From the NCBI GenBank assembly GCA_003670915.1, contig QWQH01000143.1:1-35835 (forward strand): a DNA stretch of 35,835 nt, written 5' to 3'. Shown here one piece after another: positions 16,678 through 25,665 of the stretch; the stretch's first letter is position 1; each line of letters opens with the position of its first letter. The DNA comes from Planctomycetota bacterium (GTDB lineage: Bacteria; Planctomycetota; Planctomycetia; Pirellulales; UBA1268). A model generated the notes under the pieces. It did not search any database, was not told where the DNA came from, and saw only the letters and a list, made by a program, of their open reading frames with translations. The position numbers and the translations under genes are program-made.

Positions 16678-19032
16678 GTGGAACGTCGCTACATTCTTTT
16701 TGCCATCATTTCGTTCACGATTCTGCTCGGTAGCCAAGCTTTGCAGGTCTATCTTTTTCCTCGGCCTCCAGCCGTTCAAGAGGCGGCTGGGCTACAAGAC
16801 TTGGCACAGGAATCGGATGCACTGCCCTCCAACGGGAAGAAAGCAGCCGATGCATCCAACGAAGCCAGCGCCACAGAGGCAGCCGTCGCAGCGTTGCCTT
16901 TGGAGTCGGTGGATGACGTGCCGCGGGTGCGGCATGTGCTTGGATCACTCGACCCAGATTCGCCTGCACAGATGCTCGTCACGTTCACCAGTCGTGGTGC
17001 TGCAGTGGAGCGGATTGAATTAGCCGGAGGCCGCTTCCACGACCAAGACACCAGAACGGGCCATCTCGGACATCTCGCATGCGAGCAGGTGCCAGAAGGC
17101 TGCCGGATCGGACTTGTCGGCAGTGGCACACCGGCCGATCGAGCTGGCTTGAAGCAAGGCGACATCATTGCCCAATGCAACGGCGTGGCAACACCCAGCC
17201 CGACTGCATTGAGCGCAGTACTGGCTGCAACGAAGCCCGGACAGCGGATTGAGGTGGAGGTGATGCGCGACGGCCTCACGACTCGCCGCGAGGCAACGCT
17301 CGGCTGGAGGCCCCTTGAGGTGGTGCGGCCCGAATTTCGGACCGAGCCCTTGGATGATGGTGAGATCGGACTCGACGGGCATCCGTGCGATCCGCTGTCG
17401 TTTCAGCTTTCGCTGGAATCGTGCAACGGCAAAAAACGCAGCTCGCCTTCTGCTGAAATTCCAGGACATGAGCTCAATAATCGCAACTGGGTGGTGGAGC
17501 GTGCTGACGAGAAAGGCGTGCGGTTCACCGTGCAGTTACCAGGTGGGCTTTCGCTGGCCAAGGAATACAGGCTTGTTGCCGGTGTGCAGCCGGACGGCCC
17601 TGCCAAGAAGGCTGGCCTCGGCAGCGAAGGCGACCGAGCCGGTGCAGCCGGGGATCGTGCGCAGGGCAATCGGCTTGAACTCACAGTAGAATTACGATCC
17701 GCGGACAAAGAGTCGTCTGTGGTGTACTCGCTCGACGGTCCAACTGGATTGCCTACCGAGGGTTGGTGGTATACGGCTAGGGTGGCACGCGACTGGGGGT
17801 CGCTGGCGGTCCGAGACATGGCGATGCGATTTGTTGGCGAACAGAGCACGCTTGTGAGCAGCTTAAAAATAACAGATGGGGCCATTGATTATCCCGCGAC
17901 TGCAGTGCGAGCAGGCAAGCCCCTCTCATTTGCCGGCGTCGATGCCCTCTACTTTGCAGCGGCCCTCATCCCTGTGATCGAAGGGCCCAACGCACCCGCG
18001 CTCTCTGAGGTGCGTCCGCTGATTGTCGGAGATATTCCGGAGGCTGCCAAACGCAAGCTTGTGAACGTGACGTGCCGCTTGGTCTCCAAGGATCTCACGC
18101 TCAATCGCGGAGAGCCGATCTCGCACCGTTACGAGATTTTTGCGGGGCCAAAGAAGCCCGAGCTGTTGTCGCAATTCGGTGCCAAGGGTTCCACGATGGA
18201 CGACCTTGTCTATTACGGGTGGTTTGGCTGGGTGGCTAGGCCAATGATTGCCATCCTGCATGCGATCCACTTGGTCGTTGGCAATTATGGGCTGGCGATT
18301 TTGCTGCTCACAATCGCAGTGCGCGGCGCGATGTTTCCAGTGAGCCGGAAACAGGCACTCTCTTCGCAGAAAATGCAGGTGTTGCAGCCCGAGATGAAGG
18401 CCATTGCGGATAAATATAAAAACGAGCCCGAGAAACGCACCAAGGCTACGCAAGAACTCTGGAGCAAGCACAGTTACAACCCAATGGGTGGGTGCCTGCT
18501 CGTTTTTATCCAGGTGCCAATCTTCATGGGGTTATACCGCTCGTTGGCCACCGATGTGGAGTTGCGTCAGGCCCCGCTCTTTAGTTCGGCAATCCGCTGG
18601 TGCTCCAATCTGGCGGCGCCCGACATGCTCTACGATTGGTCGAAGGTGCTGCCGCCCTTTCTAACGGCCCCGGACGGCTGGCTGGGGCCGTATCTCAATC
18701 TGTTTCCGTTGGCCACGATCGGGCTCTTTCTCTGGCAGCAGAAACTCTTCATGCCGCCAGCCGTCGACGAGCAGTCAAAGATGCAGCAGCAGGTGATGAA
18801 GTACATGATGTTTTTCATGGCCCTGATGTTTTTTAAGGTACCGTGCGGGCTGTGCCTGTATTTCATCGCATCCAGCCTCTGGGGCATTGCCGAACGCCTC
18901 CTCTTGCCGACGTCACTACCGGCAGGCGCTGGGGGGAGCCCCCTTGCTGCTGCACTGCCAGCCGGGAGCAGGAATGGGGAGAAGGTCGCCGATGCGGTGC
19001 GGCAGAAGCGACTGGCACGAAAGAAGCGTTAA
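16678..19032 (+). CDS. yidC: Membrane protein insertase YidC with an embedded PDZ-like domain in the periplasmic region
   Basis: GTG start VERRYILFAIISFTILLGSQALQVYLF; C-terminal 60KD_IMP core NYGLAILLLTIAVRGAMFPVSRKQALSSQKMQVLQPEMKAIADKYKN...NPMGGCLLVFIQVPIFMGLYRSL; periplasmic DGPTGLPTEGWWYT. Confidence 0.93.
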   Translation: MERRYILFAIISFTILLGSQALQVYLFPRPPAVQEAAGLQDLAQESDALPSNGKKAADASNEASATEAAVAALPLESVDDVPRVRHVLGSLDPDSPAQMLVTFTSRGAAVERIELAGGRFHDQDTRTGHLGHLACEQVPEGCRIGLVGSGTPADRAGLKQGDIIAQCNGVATPSPTALSAVLAATKPGQRIEVEVMRDGLTTRREATLGWRPLEVVRPEFRTEPLDDGEIGLDGHPCDPLSFQLSLESCNGKKRSSPSAEIPGHELNNRNWVVERADEKGVRFTVQLPGGLSLAKEYRLVAGVQPDGPAKKAGLGSEGDRAGAAGDRAQGNRLELTVELRSADKESSVVYSLDGPTGLPTEGWWYTARVARDWGSLAVRDMAMRFVGEQSTLVSSLKITDGAIDYPATAVRAGKPLSFAGVDALYFAAALIPVIEGPNAPALSEVRPLIVGDIPEAAKRKLVNVTCRLVSKDLTLNRGEPISHRYEIFAGPKKPELLSQFGAKGSTMDDLVYYGWFGWVARPMIAILHAIHLVVGNYGLAILLLTIAVRGAMFPVSRKQALSSQKMQVLQPEMKAIADKYKNEPEKRTKATQELWSKHSYNPMGGCLLVFIQVPIFMGLYRSLATDVELRQAPLFSSAIRWCSNLAAPDMLYDWSKVLPPFLTAPDGWLGPYLNLFPLATIGLFLWQQKLFMPPAVDEQSKMQQQVMKYMMFFMALMFFKVPCGLCLYFIASSLWGIAERLLLPTSLPAGAGGSPLAAALPAGSRNGEKVADAVRQKRLARKKR

Positions 19033-19087
19033 AGAGGTTAGAGCAGACCGATTGCTTGAGCGGGTTTGAAGAGAGGTCCGTTATCTT

Positions 19088-20587
19088 TTGAGGCCTGCAG
19101 CCGTGTGGTCCACTCACGAATTGATTGTTGCCCCGGCGACGGTTCGGGGATTTGGTGCGAGGTCGGTTGTGCGATTGGCCGGCGATGGACTTGAGGCCCT
19201 GCTGGCGACCCTGTTTCGACCTCGCGGCGCTGGCTTCACAACAGTTGGGCAGGGGCCACGGTTGGTGGCCGCATGGATTGCAGATGAGCCGCTTGGATTG
19301 GAGTGGGGAAGTTTGGAGGTGGAGGTTCTCTACTGGCCGGGGCCAGCCGGGCCGATGGGCGGTCCACTGGCTGAAGTGCAGTTGCCATGTTCGCCGCTGC
19401 TGAGTGATGCAATCGTAGCAGAGGCCTGTCGGCACGGGGCGAGGCTGGCACGTGGCGGTGAATTCTCGCTCCGCGCATTTTTGGCAGGGCGGCTCGATCT
19501 TTTGCAGGCAGAAGCAGTTGTCTCGATTGTGGATGCCCGTACGCCATCTGAATTGACCGAGGCTCTGGACCGCATGGCCGGCGGAGTAGGGCAGCAGTTG
19601 CATGCCATTCGGGATCGGCTCCTCAATTTGGTTGCCGATATCGAAGCTGCCATCGACTTTGGCGACGAGCGGATTCGAGATGAGGCGTCCACGGCTCAGA
19701 CAGCGTTCTGGGCTCAGGTCCATGCTGAAGTGTCGGCAGCTACTGAGGCGTTGGCCGAGTGCAGCAAGCGACTGGCGGCGAGGGATGCTGCCGCGACCGG
19801 GCAACTGCCGCGGGTGGTGCTTGTCGGCCGACCCAACATCGGCAAGAGCAGTCTCTTCAATGCCCTCGTAGGACACCCTGCTGCGATCGTTGCTGACGAA
19901 TCGGGAACCACTCGCGACTGGATCTCCGCCAGACTGGAAGACTCCGCGGCTGGCGTTTTCAGAGGCACACAAACGGCCTGCATGCTGGTGGATATCGCCG
20001 GCGTGGGTAGCGGCCATGACGGCCATGATGGCCATGATGGGGATGGCCCGGCGGCCATTCAAAGGGCAGCAGTCGCCAGCGCCATCGGGGAGGTGTCGAG
20101 GGCCGATGTGGTGGTCGTGTGTCGCGATGCAAGCGATGGATCAACGGATGCATCGAGCGATCAGTTCATGGATCTACTCCACAGAATGGATCGAACCGCA
20201 GGCTCGGTTGTGCAGCGACTGGCTGTGGCGACTCGCTGCGATCGGGAAGCGACCGGGCCCATTGCCGTTGGGGCACTCGCTACCAGCAGCGTCACCACCC
20301 TCGGTATCGATGCCTTGCGGCAAGCCATTTTTCAGGCTATCTCTACACTGCCCGGGTATTTTTCCGCCGCCACGCTTCGCATGCGCGTGGGTGTTGATGC
20401 CACCGCCACGAAGTTGGCGGAGGCATCCGCAATGGCGGCTCTCACGCAGGCTGGTGGCACTCAGGACGAAGCAATTGTGGCCAGCCTCCTCACCGTCGCG
20501 ATCGATTCTCTCGGAGCAATCACTGGCGCCGAGGTCGGCACGGATATCCTCGATCGCATCTTTTCCAGGCACTGTATCGGCAAGTAG
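19088..20587 (+). CDS. mnmE: Divergent tRNA modification GTPase MnmE (TrmE)
   Basis: [58 protein letters not shown]-terminal FSRHCIGK; start TTG 19088 or a later codon. Confidence 0.88.
   Translation: MRPAAVWSTHELIVAPATVRGFGARSVVRLAGDGLEALLATLFRPRGAGFTTVGQGPRLVAAWIADEPLGLEWGSLEVEVLYWPGPAGPMGGPLAEVQLPCSPLLSDAIVAEACRHGARLARGGEFSLRAFLAGRLDLLQAEAVVSIVDARTPSELTEALDRMAGGVGQQLHAIRDRLLNLVADIEAAIDFGDERIRDEASTAQTAFWAQVHAEVSAATEALAECSKRLAARDAAATGQLPRVVLVGRPNIGKSSLFNALVGHPAAIVADESGTTRDWISARLEDSAAGVFRGTQTACMLVDIAGVGSGHDGHDGHDGDGPAAIQRAAVASAIGEVSRADVVVVCRDASDGSTDASSDQFMDLLHRMDRTAGSVVQRLAVATRCDREATGPIAVGALATSSVTTLGIDALRQAIFQAISTLPGYFSAATLRMRVGVDATATKLAEASAMAALTQAGGTQDEAIVASLLTVAIDSLGAITGAEVGTDILDRIFSRHCIGK
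20012..20038 (+). repeat. 9-bp in-frame tandem repeat x3 (GHD)3 inside mnmE
   Basis: ggccatgac/ggccatgat/ggccatgat, directly after the G3 motif DIAG. Confidence 0.9.
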
Positions 20588-20618
20588 CGAGCACGGGACA
20601 AAGTGCGCCGCATAGCGT

Positions 20619-22763
20619 TTAATGTGTTTTGCGAACTGCTTTTTTCCTGCCGCGAGGGCGAGCAGGCACCGGCTGTTCCCGCTGAGGAGCCTCGTCCGAG
20701 AATTTGTCTGCCTGCCCCGTGAGTTCGTAGAGGAAACGGCTTGGTCGACTGGGCCGACTCTTGCCCCATTTCATCCGTGTGAGACAGAGCGAGAGCGTGA
20801 GGCGTTTTTTTGCACGCGTCACGCCCACATAGCAAAGCCTGCGTTCCTCGTCGATTGCTTGCAGTCCGTCGTTGAGCGAACGGTGGTGCGGCAAGAGCCC
20901 TTCCTCCATGCCAACCATCCAAACGCAATCAAACTCAAGACCCTTGGCCGCATGAAGGGTCATTAACCGCAAGACATTCCCCTTTGGCTTGTCGTCTCGA
21001 AAGCGTTCGGTCTCGGTGACATCCAGCACAAGCGCATCCAGAAAGTCGCGGATAACCTGCGAAAACTCTCGTCGCCCTCGGTGCGCACAGTCGTGTGCAG
21101 CCAATGCGTTGACAAGTTCCTCAACAGAGCCCCATCGCGCATCTTGTTCGGCCGGATCGGCGTACTCCTTGGTCAGGAACCGCCGATAGCCGACACTCTC
21201 AAGCAGTGAACCGAGGGTTTCGGCTGCCGGCTTGTGCGAAGCGGTGGCCCGTATGGACACAAGCCGCTCGAGGGAGTCGATGCCTGCCCGCGCGTTTGGA
21301 GAGAGTTTGCCCTCTTGGCGGCACGCCAGGAGTTCGCTCCAGAGGCTATGCCCCGTGATCGTTGCCGCAGTCCTCGCCGCAGCGATTGTCTGTGCCGAGA
21401 GACCTCGCGGTGGCACGTTGGCAATGCGTAGCAGGGCCATGTCGTCGTCGGGTTCGATGAGGAAACGTAGAAAAGACATCACATCTTTCACCTCACGGCG
21501 GTCGAAGAACGAACGACTGCCAACGAGTTCGTACGGGATGTTGCGGCGTCGCAGTTCCTGTTCAAAGACGCGAGTTTGCTCGCCGGTGCGCACTAGAATC
21601 ACCGCCTCATGGGGCAGAACCTCTTTGAGCCGCAAGCGGTCTTCTACTTCAGCGGCCACGCGACTGGCCTCGTCAAGCTCGTCTTGGGCTTGAATGATCA
21701 CCGGCGATAAGCCCGATGGCGCGGTAGAGATGAGCTTTTTACCGTGACGACGTGTATTGCAACTGATGAGTTGATTGGCAGCCAAAATGATCTCGGGAGT
21801 TGAGCGGTAGTTTTCCTCAAGCCGCACGGTGACTGTCTTTGGCCAGCGGTTCGGGAATTCGAGGATGTGCGAGATTTGGGCTCCTCGCCAACCGTAAATC
21901 GACTGATCGTCGTCTCCCACGACGCACAGACTTTTGTGGTCGCGCGCCAACGCCGTGATGATTCGCTCTTGTGTGCCGCTGGTGTCTTGATATTCGTCTA
22001 CCAAAATGTGATCAAAGCGTGCTGCCTCGTTGCGTCGCACCTGTTCGTGCAAGACGAATAGTTCGTCCACGACCAGCAGCAGATCATCAAAATCGACAGC
22101 GCCTGCCTGCCGCAAGGTCTGCTGGTAGCGTCGGTAGCCCGCTGCCGCAAGAGTCCATGAGTCGGCGGCATCATCGGCGAGCGTGTCGAGTGCCGCATCG
22201 GGGCGAACGGCCGCACTTTTCCAGCGGCTAATGCGGTCGATCAAATCTCCAGGCCTGAGGATCGCATCGGCCACTTTGAGCTCCTTCAGCACCTTGCGGG
22301 CGATTGATTCCTGCTCGCCGCGGTCGACGATGGCAAACCGCTCGGGGTAGCCCAGCGTTCCCGCATGGCGTCGCAACACCCGCACGCACAAGGAATGAAT
22401 CGTGGAGATCTCTGGCTTTTCGTGCGTCTTGGATTCCAGCAAAGTGCCGGCTCGAGCCAGCATTTCCTTGGCTGCCTTGTTGGTGAACGTCACGGCCAGA
22501 ATCCTAGACGGGCGAGCGCCAGTGCGCACCAAGTGTGCCATGCGAGCGATGACCACTCGCGTTTTTCCTGTGCCAGCCCCAGCCAGTACGAGCAGTGGGC
22601 CAATCGGGGCATGCACAGCTTGGGTTTGCCCCGCATTGAGAGCCATGGTCGTGGTCTTACGACCACGCTGACGGGAATCCTTGTGTCCGCCAGCGACGGC
22701 ATGGCCGGTCGGTGCTGTGCCGCCGGCAGAGGCGTGCCGGGTGGAGTTCGTTGTCACAGGCAT
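20619..22763 (-). CDS. UvrD/PcrA/Rep-type superfamily 1 ATP-dependent DNA helicase
   Basis: LNAGQTQAVHAPIGPLLVLAGAGTGKT, LAVTFTNKAAKEM, VDEYQDTSGTQ, VVGDDDQSIYGWRGA, NYRSTPEII, LMTLHAAKGLEFD, ERRLCYVGVTRAKKRL. The likely functional start may be ATG 22646. Confidence 0.94.
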   Translation of the reverse strand: MPVTTNSTRHASAGGTAPTGHAVAGGHKDSRQRGRKTTTMALNAGQTQAVHAPIGPLLVLAGAGTGKTRVVIARMAHLVRTGARPSRILAVTFTNKAAKEMLARAGTLLESKTHEKPEISTIHSLCVRVLRRHAGTLGYPERFAIVDRGEQESIARKVLKELKVADAILRPGDLIDRISRWKSAAVRPDAALDTLADDAADSWTLAAAGYRRYQQTLRQAGAVDFDDLLLVVDELFVLHEQVRRNEAARFDHILVDEYQDTSGTQERIITALARDHKSLCVVGDDDQSIYGWRGAQISHILEFPNRWPKTVTVRLEENYRSTPEIILAANQLISCNTRRHGKKLISTAPSGLSPVIIQAQDELDEASRVAAEVEDRLRLKEVLPHEAVILVRTGEQTRVFEQELRRRNIPYELVGSRSFFDRREVKDVMSFLRFLIEPDDDMALLRIANVPPRGLSAQTIAAARTAATITGHSLWSELLACRQEGKLSPNARAGIDSLERLVSIRATASHKPAAETLGSLLESVGYRRFLTKEYADPAEQDARWGSVEELVNALAAHDCAHRGRREFSQVIRDFLDALVLDVTETERFRDDKPKGNVLRLMTLHAAKGLEFDCVWMVGMEEGLLPHHRSLNDGLQAIDEERRLCYVGVTRAKKRLTLSLCLTRMKWGKSRPSRPSRFLYELTGQADKFSDEAPQREQPVPARPRGRKKAVRKTH

Positions 22764-22957
22764 CTCGCTGGCTCAAAAAAAGCACGAAAATCATTCCAGA
22801 ACTGTTCCTCCAACTGTACCAGATCAATACCGAGAGATCGCCTTGACGCAGTGGACGTGGAAGTTTCTATTGGGTTGCCGTGGCAGCGGATGCCGGTCGT
22901 GCCCATTCCTGGAAGCACGGGATTGACGTGGTCACGACTCGAGGAGGCTAGTAGGCG

Positions 22958-23794
22958 ATGCAGAGCGAACGACGACACACTCAGCGACGGCCTGACGAGC
23001 AAGAGCGACGATCGCTTCAGACCCCTTTGGCCAATGTCGACTTGGGCGAACTCGAGAACAACGCGCTCGCTGAAAAAACGATTGAGCTCATCGATCGTGT
23101 GCGACCCTATTTGAATACGATTCTCATTGCGGCCGCTGGGGTCATGCTCGCGGCAGTTGGCTTTAGTCTTGTAGCGTCTCAGTCGGCGGCCAACCGTTCG
23201 CAGAGTTGGGATGCGTGTCTTTCCGCGCTCTCAGGGGGCGATATTGAGGCTTTCAACGAAGTGGTAAGACGCTACCCTGGAACACCGGCCGCGGAGTGGG
23301 CCAAGCTCGTACTTGCTGATGTTTCCTTGAGCGATGGTGCCGAGTTGCTTTTTGTGGATAAGGATCGCAGCACGCCTCGCCTGCAGGCGGCGGTCGAACT
23401 CTACACTTCAGTCATCGCCGAACGTCCGCAAGGGATGCTCCTGGAGCGGGCCATTTTCGGCCTTGCAAAAGCGCGTGAAAGTCTTGGGCAGGTGGGTGAA
23501 GCACAGTCGGGATACGAGGCTATTGCTGCTGAATTTCCTTCAGGTGCTCTGGCTCAGCTTGCCGCTGGGCGGGCTGCAACGCTCAAGCGGGAATCCTCAC
23601 GACAGTGGTACGACTGGTTTGCGGCGCAAAAGATTTCCCCGCCGGCTGCATCCCCAGCAGTCCCGGCCGCTGGAACTCCAGGGACCATAGTTGAAGCCAC
23701 TGGAACTGCGCTGCCAGCGACTGTCGTGCCGCCTGCTGCAGGTGATGCACCTGGGCCAAAGGCAGATGATGATGCCTTTCTGAACCAGGAGTGA
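22958..23794 (+). CDS. Single-pass membrane TPR/YfgM-like protein
   Basis: TM segment YLNTILIAAAGVMLAAVGFSLVA followed by TPR-like repeats and a Pro/Ala-rich tail. Confidence 0.6.
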   Translation: MQSERRHTQRRPDEQERRSLQTPLANVDLGELENNALAEKTIELIDRVRPYLNTILIAAAGVMLAAVGFSLVASQSAANRSQSWDACLSALSGGDIEAFNEVVRRYPGTPAAEWAKLVLADVSLSDGAELLFVDKDRSTPRLQAAVELYTSVIAERPQGMLLERAIFGLAKARESLGQVGEAQSGYEAIAAEFPSGALAQLAAGRAATLKRESSRQWYDWFAAQKISPPAASPAVPAAGTPGTIVEATGTALPATVVPPAAGDAPGPKADDDAFLNQE

Positions 23795-23807
23795 TCGACT
23801 GGACGCA

Positions 23808-24884
23808 TTGCCTCCGCAGCCACAGCCGCAGTCATTTCTTCCAGGAGACGTTCTGTCGCTCACGGTGGCTCAGGATTCGGTCGGATCTCGCCTAGACGTT
23901 TTTCTGACGCGTCAAGTGAGTCATCAGAGCCGTTCTTATCTGGCCAGGGCAATCGAGAAGGGAGCGGCGAGAGTGGATGGAATTGTGGCCCGTGCGTCGC
24001 TCAAGTTGCGTGCGGGGTCGCTCGTCTCTTTCATCGTGCCACAGCCCCCACGAGCCGGCCCGGCTGCCGAAGAGATCGACTTGGACTTTCTTTACTGCGA
24101 CGACGCTATGGCCGCCGTGAATAAGCCCCCAGGGATGGTTGTGCATCCCGCAAAGGGCAATTGGCAGGGTACGCTTGCCGGTGCGCTCATGTGGCATTTA
24201 GAGCGACGCAATGAGCGAAAAGATGACGCCGACAGCGCTGAAGCGGATGCCGCACAACCCGTTGGAGGCCTTTCGAGCGTCGGTGGCCCGACACGACCCG
24301 GGATCGTTCACCGCCTCGATCGCGATACCAGCGGGGTGATTGTCGTGGCACGCTCTGAAGAAGCTCACCACAAACTAGCCAAGCAATTTGAAAATCGCAC
24401 TGTGGAAAAAACATACCTAGCGATCACGCAGGGGCAGCCGCAATTTGATCGCGATGAAATCAATCTGCCAATTGGCATCCACCCCTACCAGCGGGAAAAA
24501 ATGACTGTACGCCGCGACCATTCCACGAGTCGGGATGCCGTCACTCGCTACGAGGTGATCGAGCGATTTCGCGGAGCAGCACTGGTGCAACTCTCACCCA
24601 AGACCGGCCGGACCCACCAGATTCGAGTGCATCTGGCAGCCATTGGCTGTCCCGTTCTCTGTGACGCGCTCTATAGCGGTCGGTCGGTGATTGAACCGTC
24701 ATTCTTTGATATCAAGGAAGTTGCAGGTGCGGCAGTGGATCCAGATGCTCCATTGATTCGGCGCCAGGCCTTGCACGCAGCCAGTCTGGCTCTTCTCCAT
24801 CCCATAACCAACGAACGAATGGTCTTTGCCGCGCCGATACCCAGCGATATCGAGCGAGTGTTGGCCGTGCTTAGGAATGCTTAA
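23808..24884 (+). CDS. RluD/RluA-family 23S rRNA pseudouridine synthase
   Basis: S4-like GSRLDVFLTRQVSHQSRSYLARAIEKGAARVDG; catalytic PGIVHRLDRDTSGVIVVAR; PKTGRTHQIRVHLAAIGCPVLCDALY. Confidence 0.93.
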   Translation: MPPQPQPQSFLPGDVLSLTVAQDSVGSRLDVFLTRQVSHQSRSYLARAIEKGAARVDGIVARASLKLRAGSLVSFIVPQPPRAGPAAEEIDLDFLYCDDAMAAVNKPPGMVVHPAKGNWQGTLAGALMWHLERRNERKDDADSAEADAAQPVGGLSSVGGPTRPGIVHRLDRDTSGVIVVARSEEAHHKLAKQFENRTVEKTYLAITQGQPQFDRDEINLPIGIHPYQREKMTVRRDHSTSRDAVTRYEVIERFRGAALVQLSPKTGRTHQIRVHLAAIGCPVLCDALYSGRSVIEPSFFDIKEVAGAAVDPDAPLIRRQALHAASLALLHPITNERMVFAAPIPSDIERVLAVLRNA

Positions 24885-25665
24885 TCGGTGTCGCGATGCC
24901 GTCATCCCCGCAGGCAGGTTCGCCCAAGAGCAGCATGGCGCGAGGAAGCGTTGAGTCGATCACCCGTGACAGGGCCACAATAAAGCCAGCCGCTCCATCC
25001 CGAAAGCCCCCCTGCAGAAAATAGCTTTTCGAAAAAATGGCACACGCGCGCAGGGGGAGCATCCACGTGTGAACCCGCTGCTTTTTACGACGCATGATCT
25101 CAGACTTTAATCGGGCGTACTGAATCGAGCGGGCAATCACATCGCTACAGGTGTCGTAGCTCCTGTGCATCATGGACCCTGGCAGAAGGGTGGGGAGGCG
25201 GTATCCACGAACCCGTTCGTGGACGATGTGCGATGTAAAGCCAGCCGTCCTGCGGTGAAAGAGCCTCACGACTCGGTCGGCTCTCCATGTGCCGTGCCGC
25301 AGTTCGCGAGAACCGATAAACGTGCGTCGGCGGATCGACCAGCAGGCCGTGGGGTTAGAAAGATCCAGCGTCCGAATTGCATTGATGGCCTCACTGTCGA
25401 GCACTTCGTCGTCGTCGAGCGAGAGAATCCAGTCGTGTGAGGCGCTCTCCACTGCACGTTGTTTTTGCGGGCCGTAACCGAGAAATGCTTGGTGTTCCAC
25501 GCGGGCCCCGGCAGCACGCGCGATTTCGATGGTGGCGTCGGTGGAGCCCGAATCACACACCAGTCGCTCGTCGCAGAAATCAACGCATGCCAGCGTGTCT
25601 GCGAGGTGCTTGGCGCCGTTGAGCGTGATAATAACAGCCGAGATTGGGAGCAGGACAGGCATCAT
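24871..25665 (-). CDS. Glycosyltransferase family 2, LPS-core (WaaE/KdtX-like)
   Basis: ISAVIITLNGAKHLADTLACVDFCDERLVCDSGSTDATIEIARAAGARVEHQAFLGYGPQKQRAVESASHDWILSLDDDEVL. Confidence 0.88.
   Translation of the reverse strand: MMPVLLPISAVIITLNGAKHLADTLACVDFCDERLVCDSGSTDATIEIARAAGARVEHQAFLGYGPQKQRAVESASHDWILSLDDDEVLDSEAINAIRTLDLSNPTACWSIRRRTFIGSRELRHGTWRADRVVRLFHRRTAGFTSHIVHERVRGYRLPTLLPGSMMHRSYDTCSDVIARSIQYARLKSEIMRRKKQRVHTWMLPLRACAIFSKSYFLQGGFRDGAAGFIVALSRVIDSTLPRAMLLLGEPACGDDGIATPIKHS

Noticed and set aside
18863-20062. 399-aa - strand ORF antisense to yidC/mnmE
   Set aside because: Composition lacks domain signatures and mirrors the mnmE coding strand; mnmE motifs are unambiguous.
22365-23114. 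249-aa + strand ORF spanning the uvrD 5' end and the TPR gene
   Set aside because: No domain; overlaps two better-supported genes in other frames.
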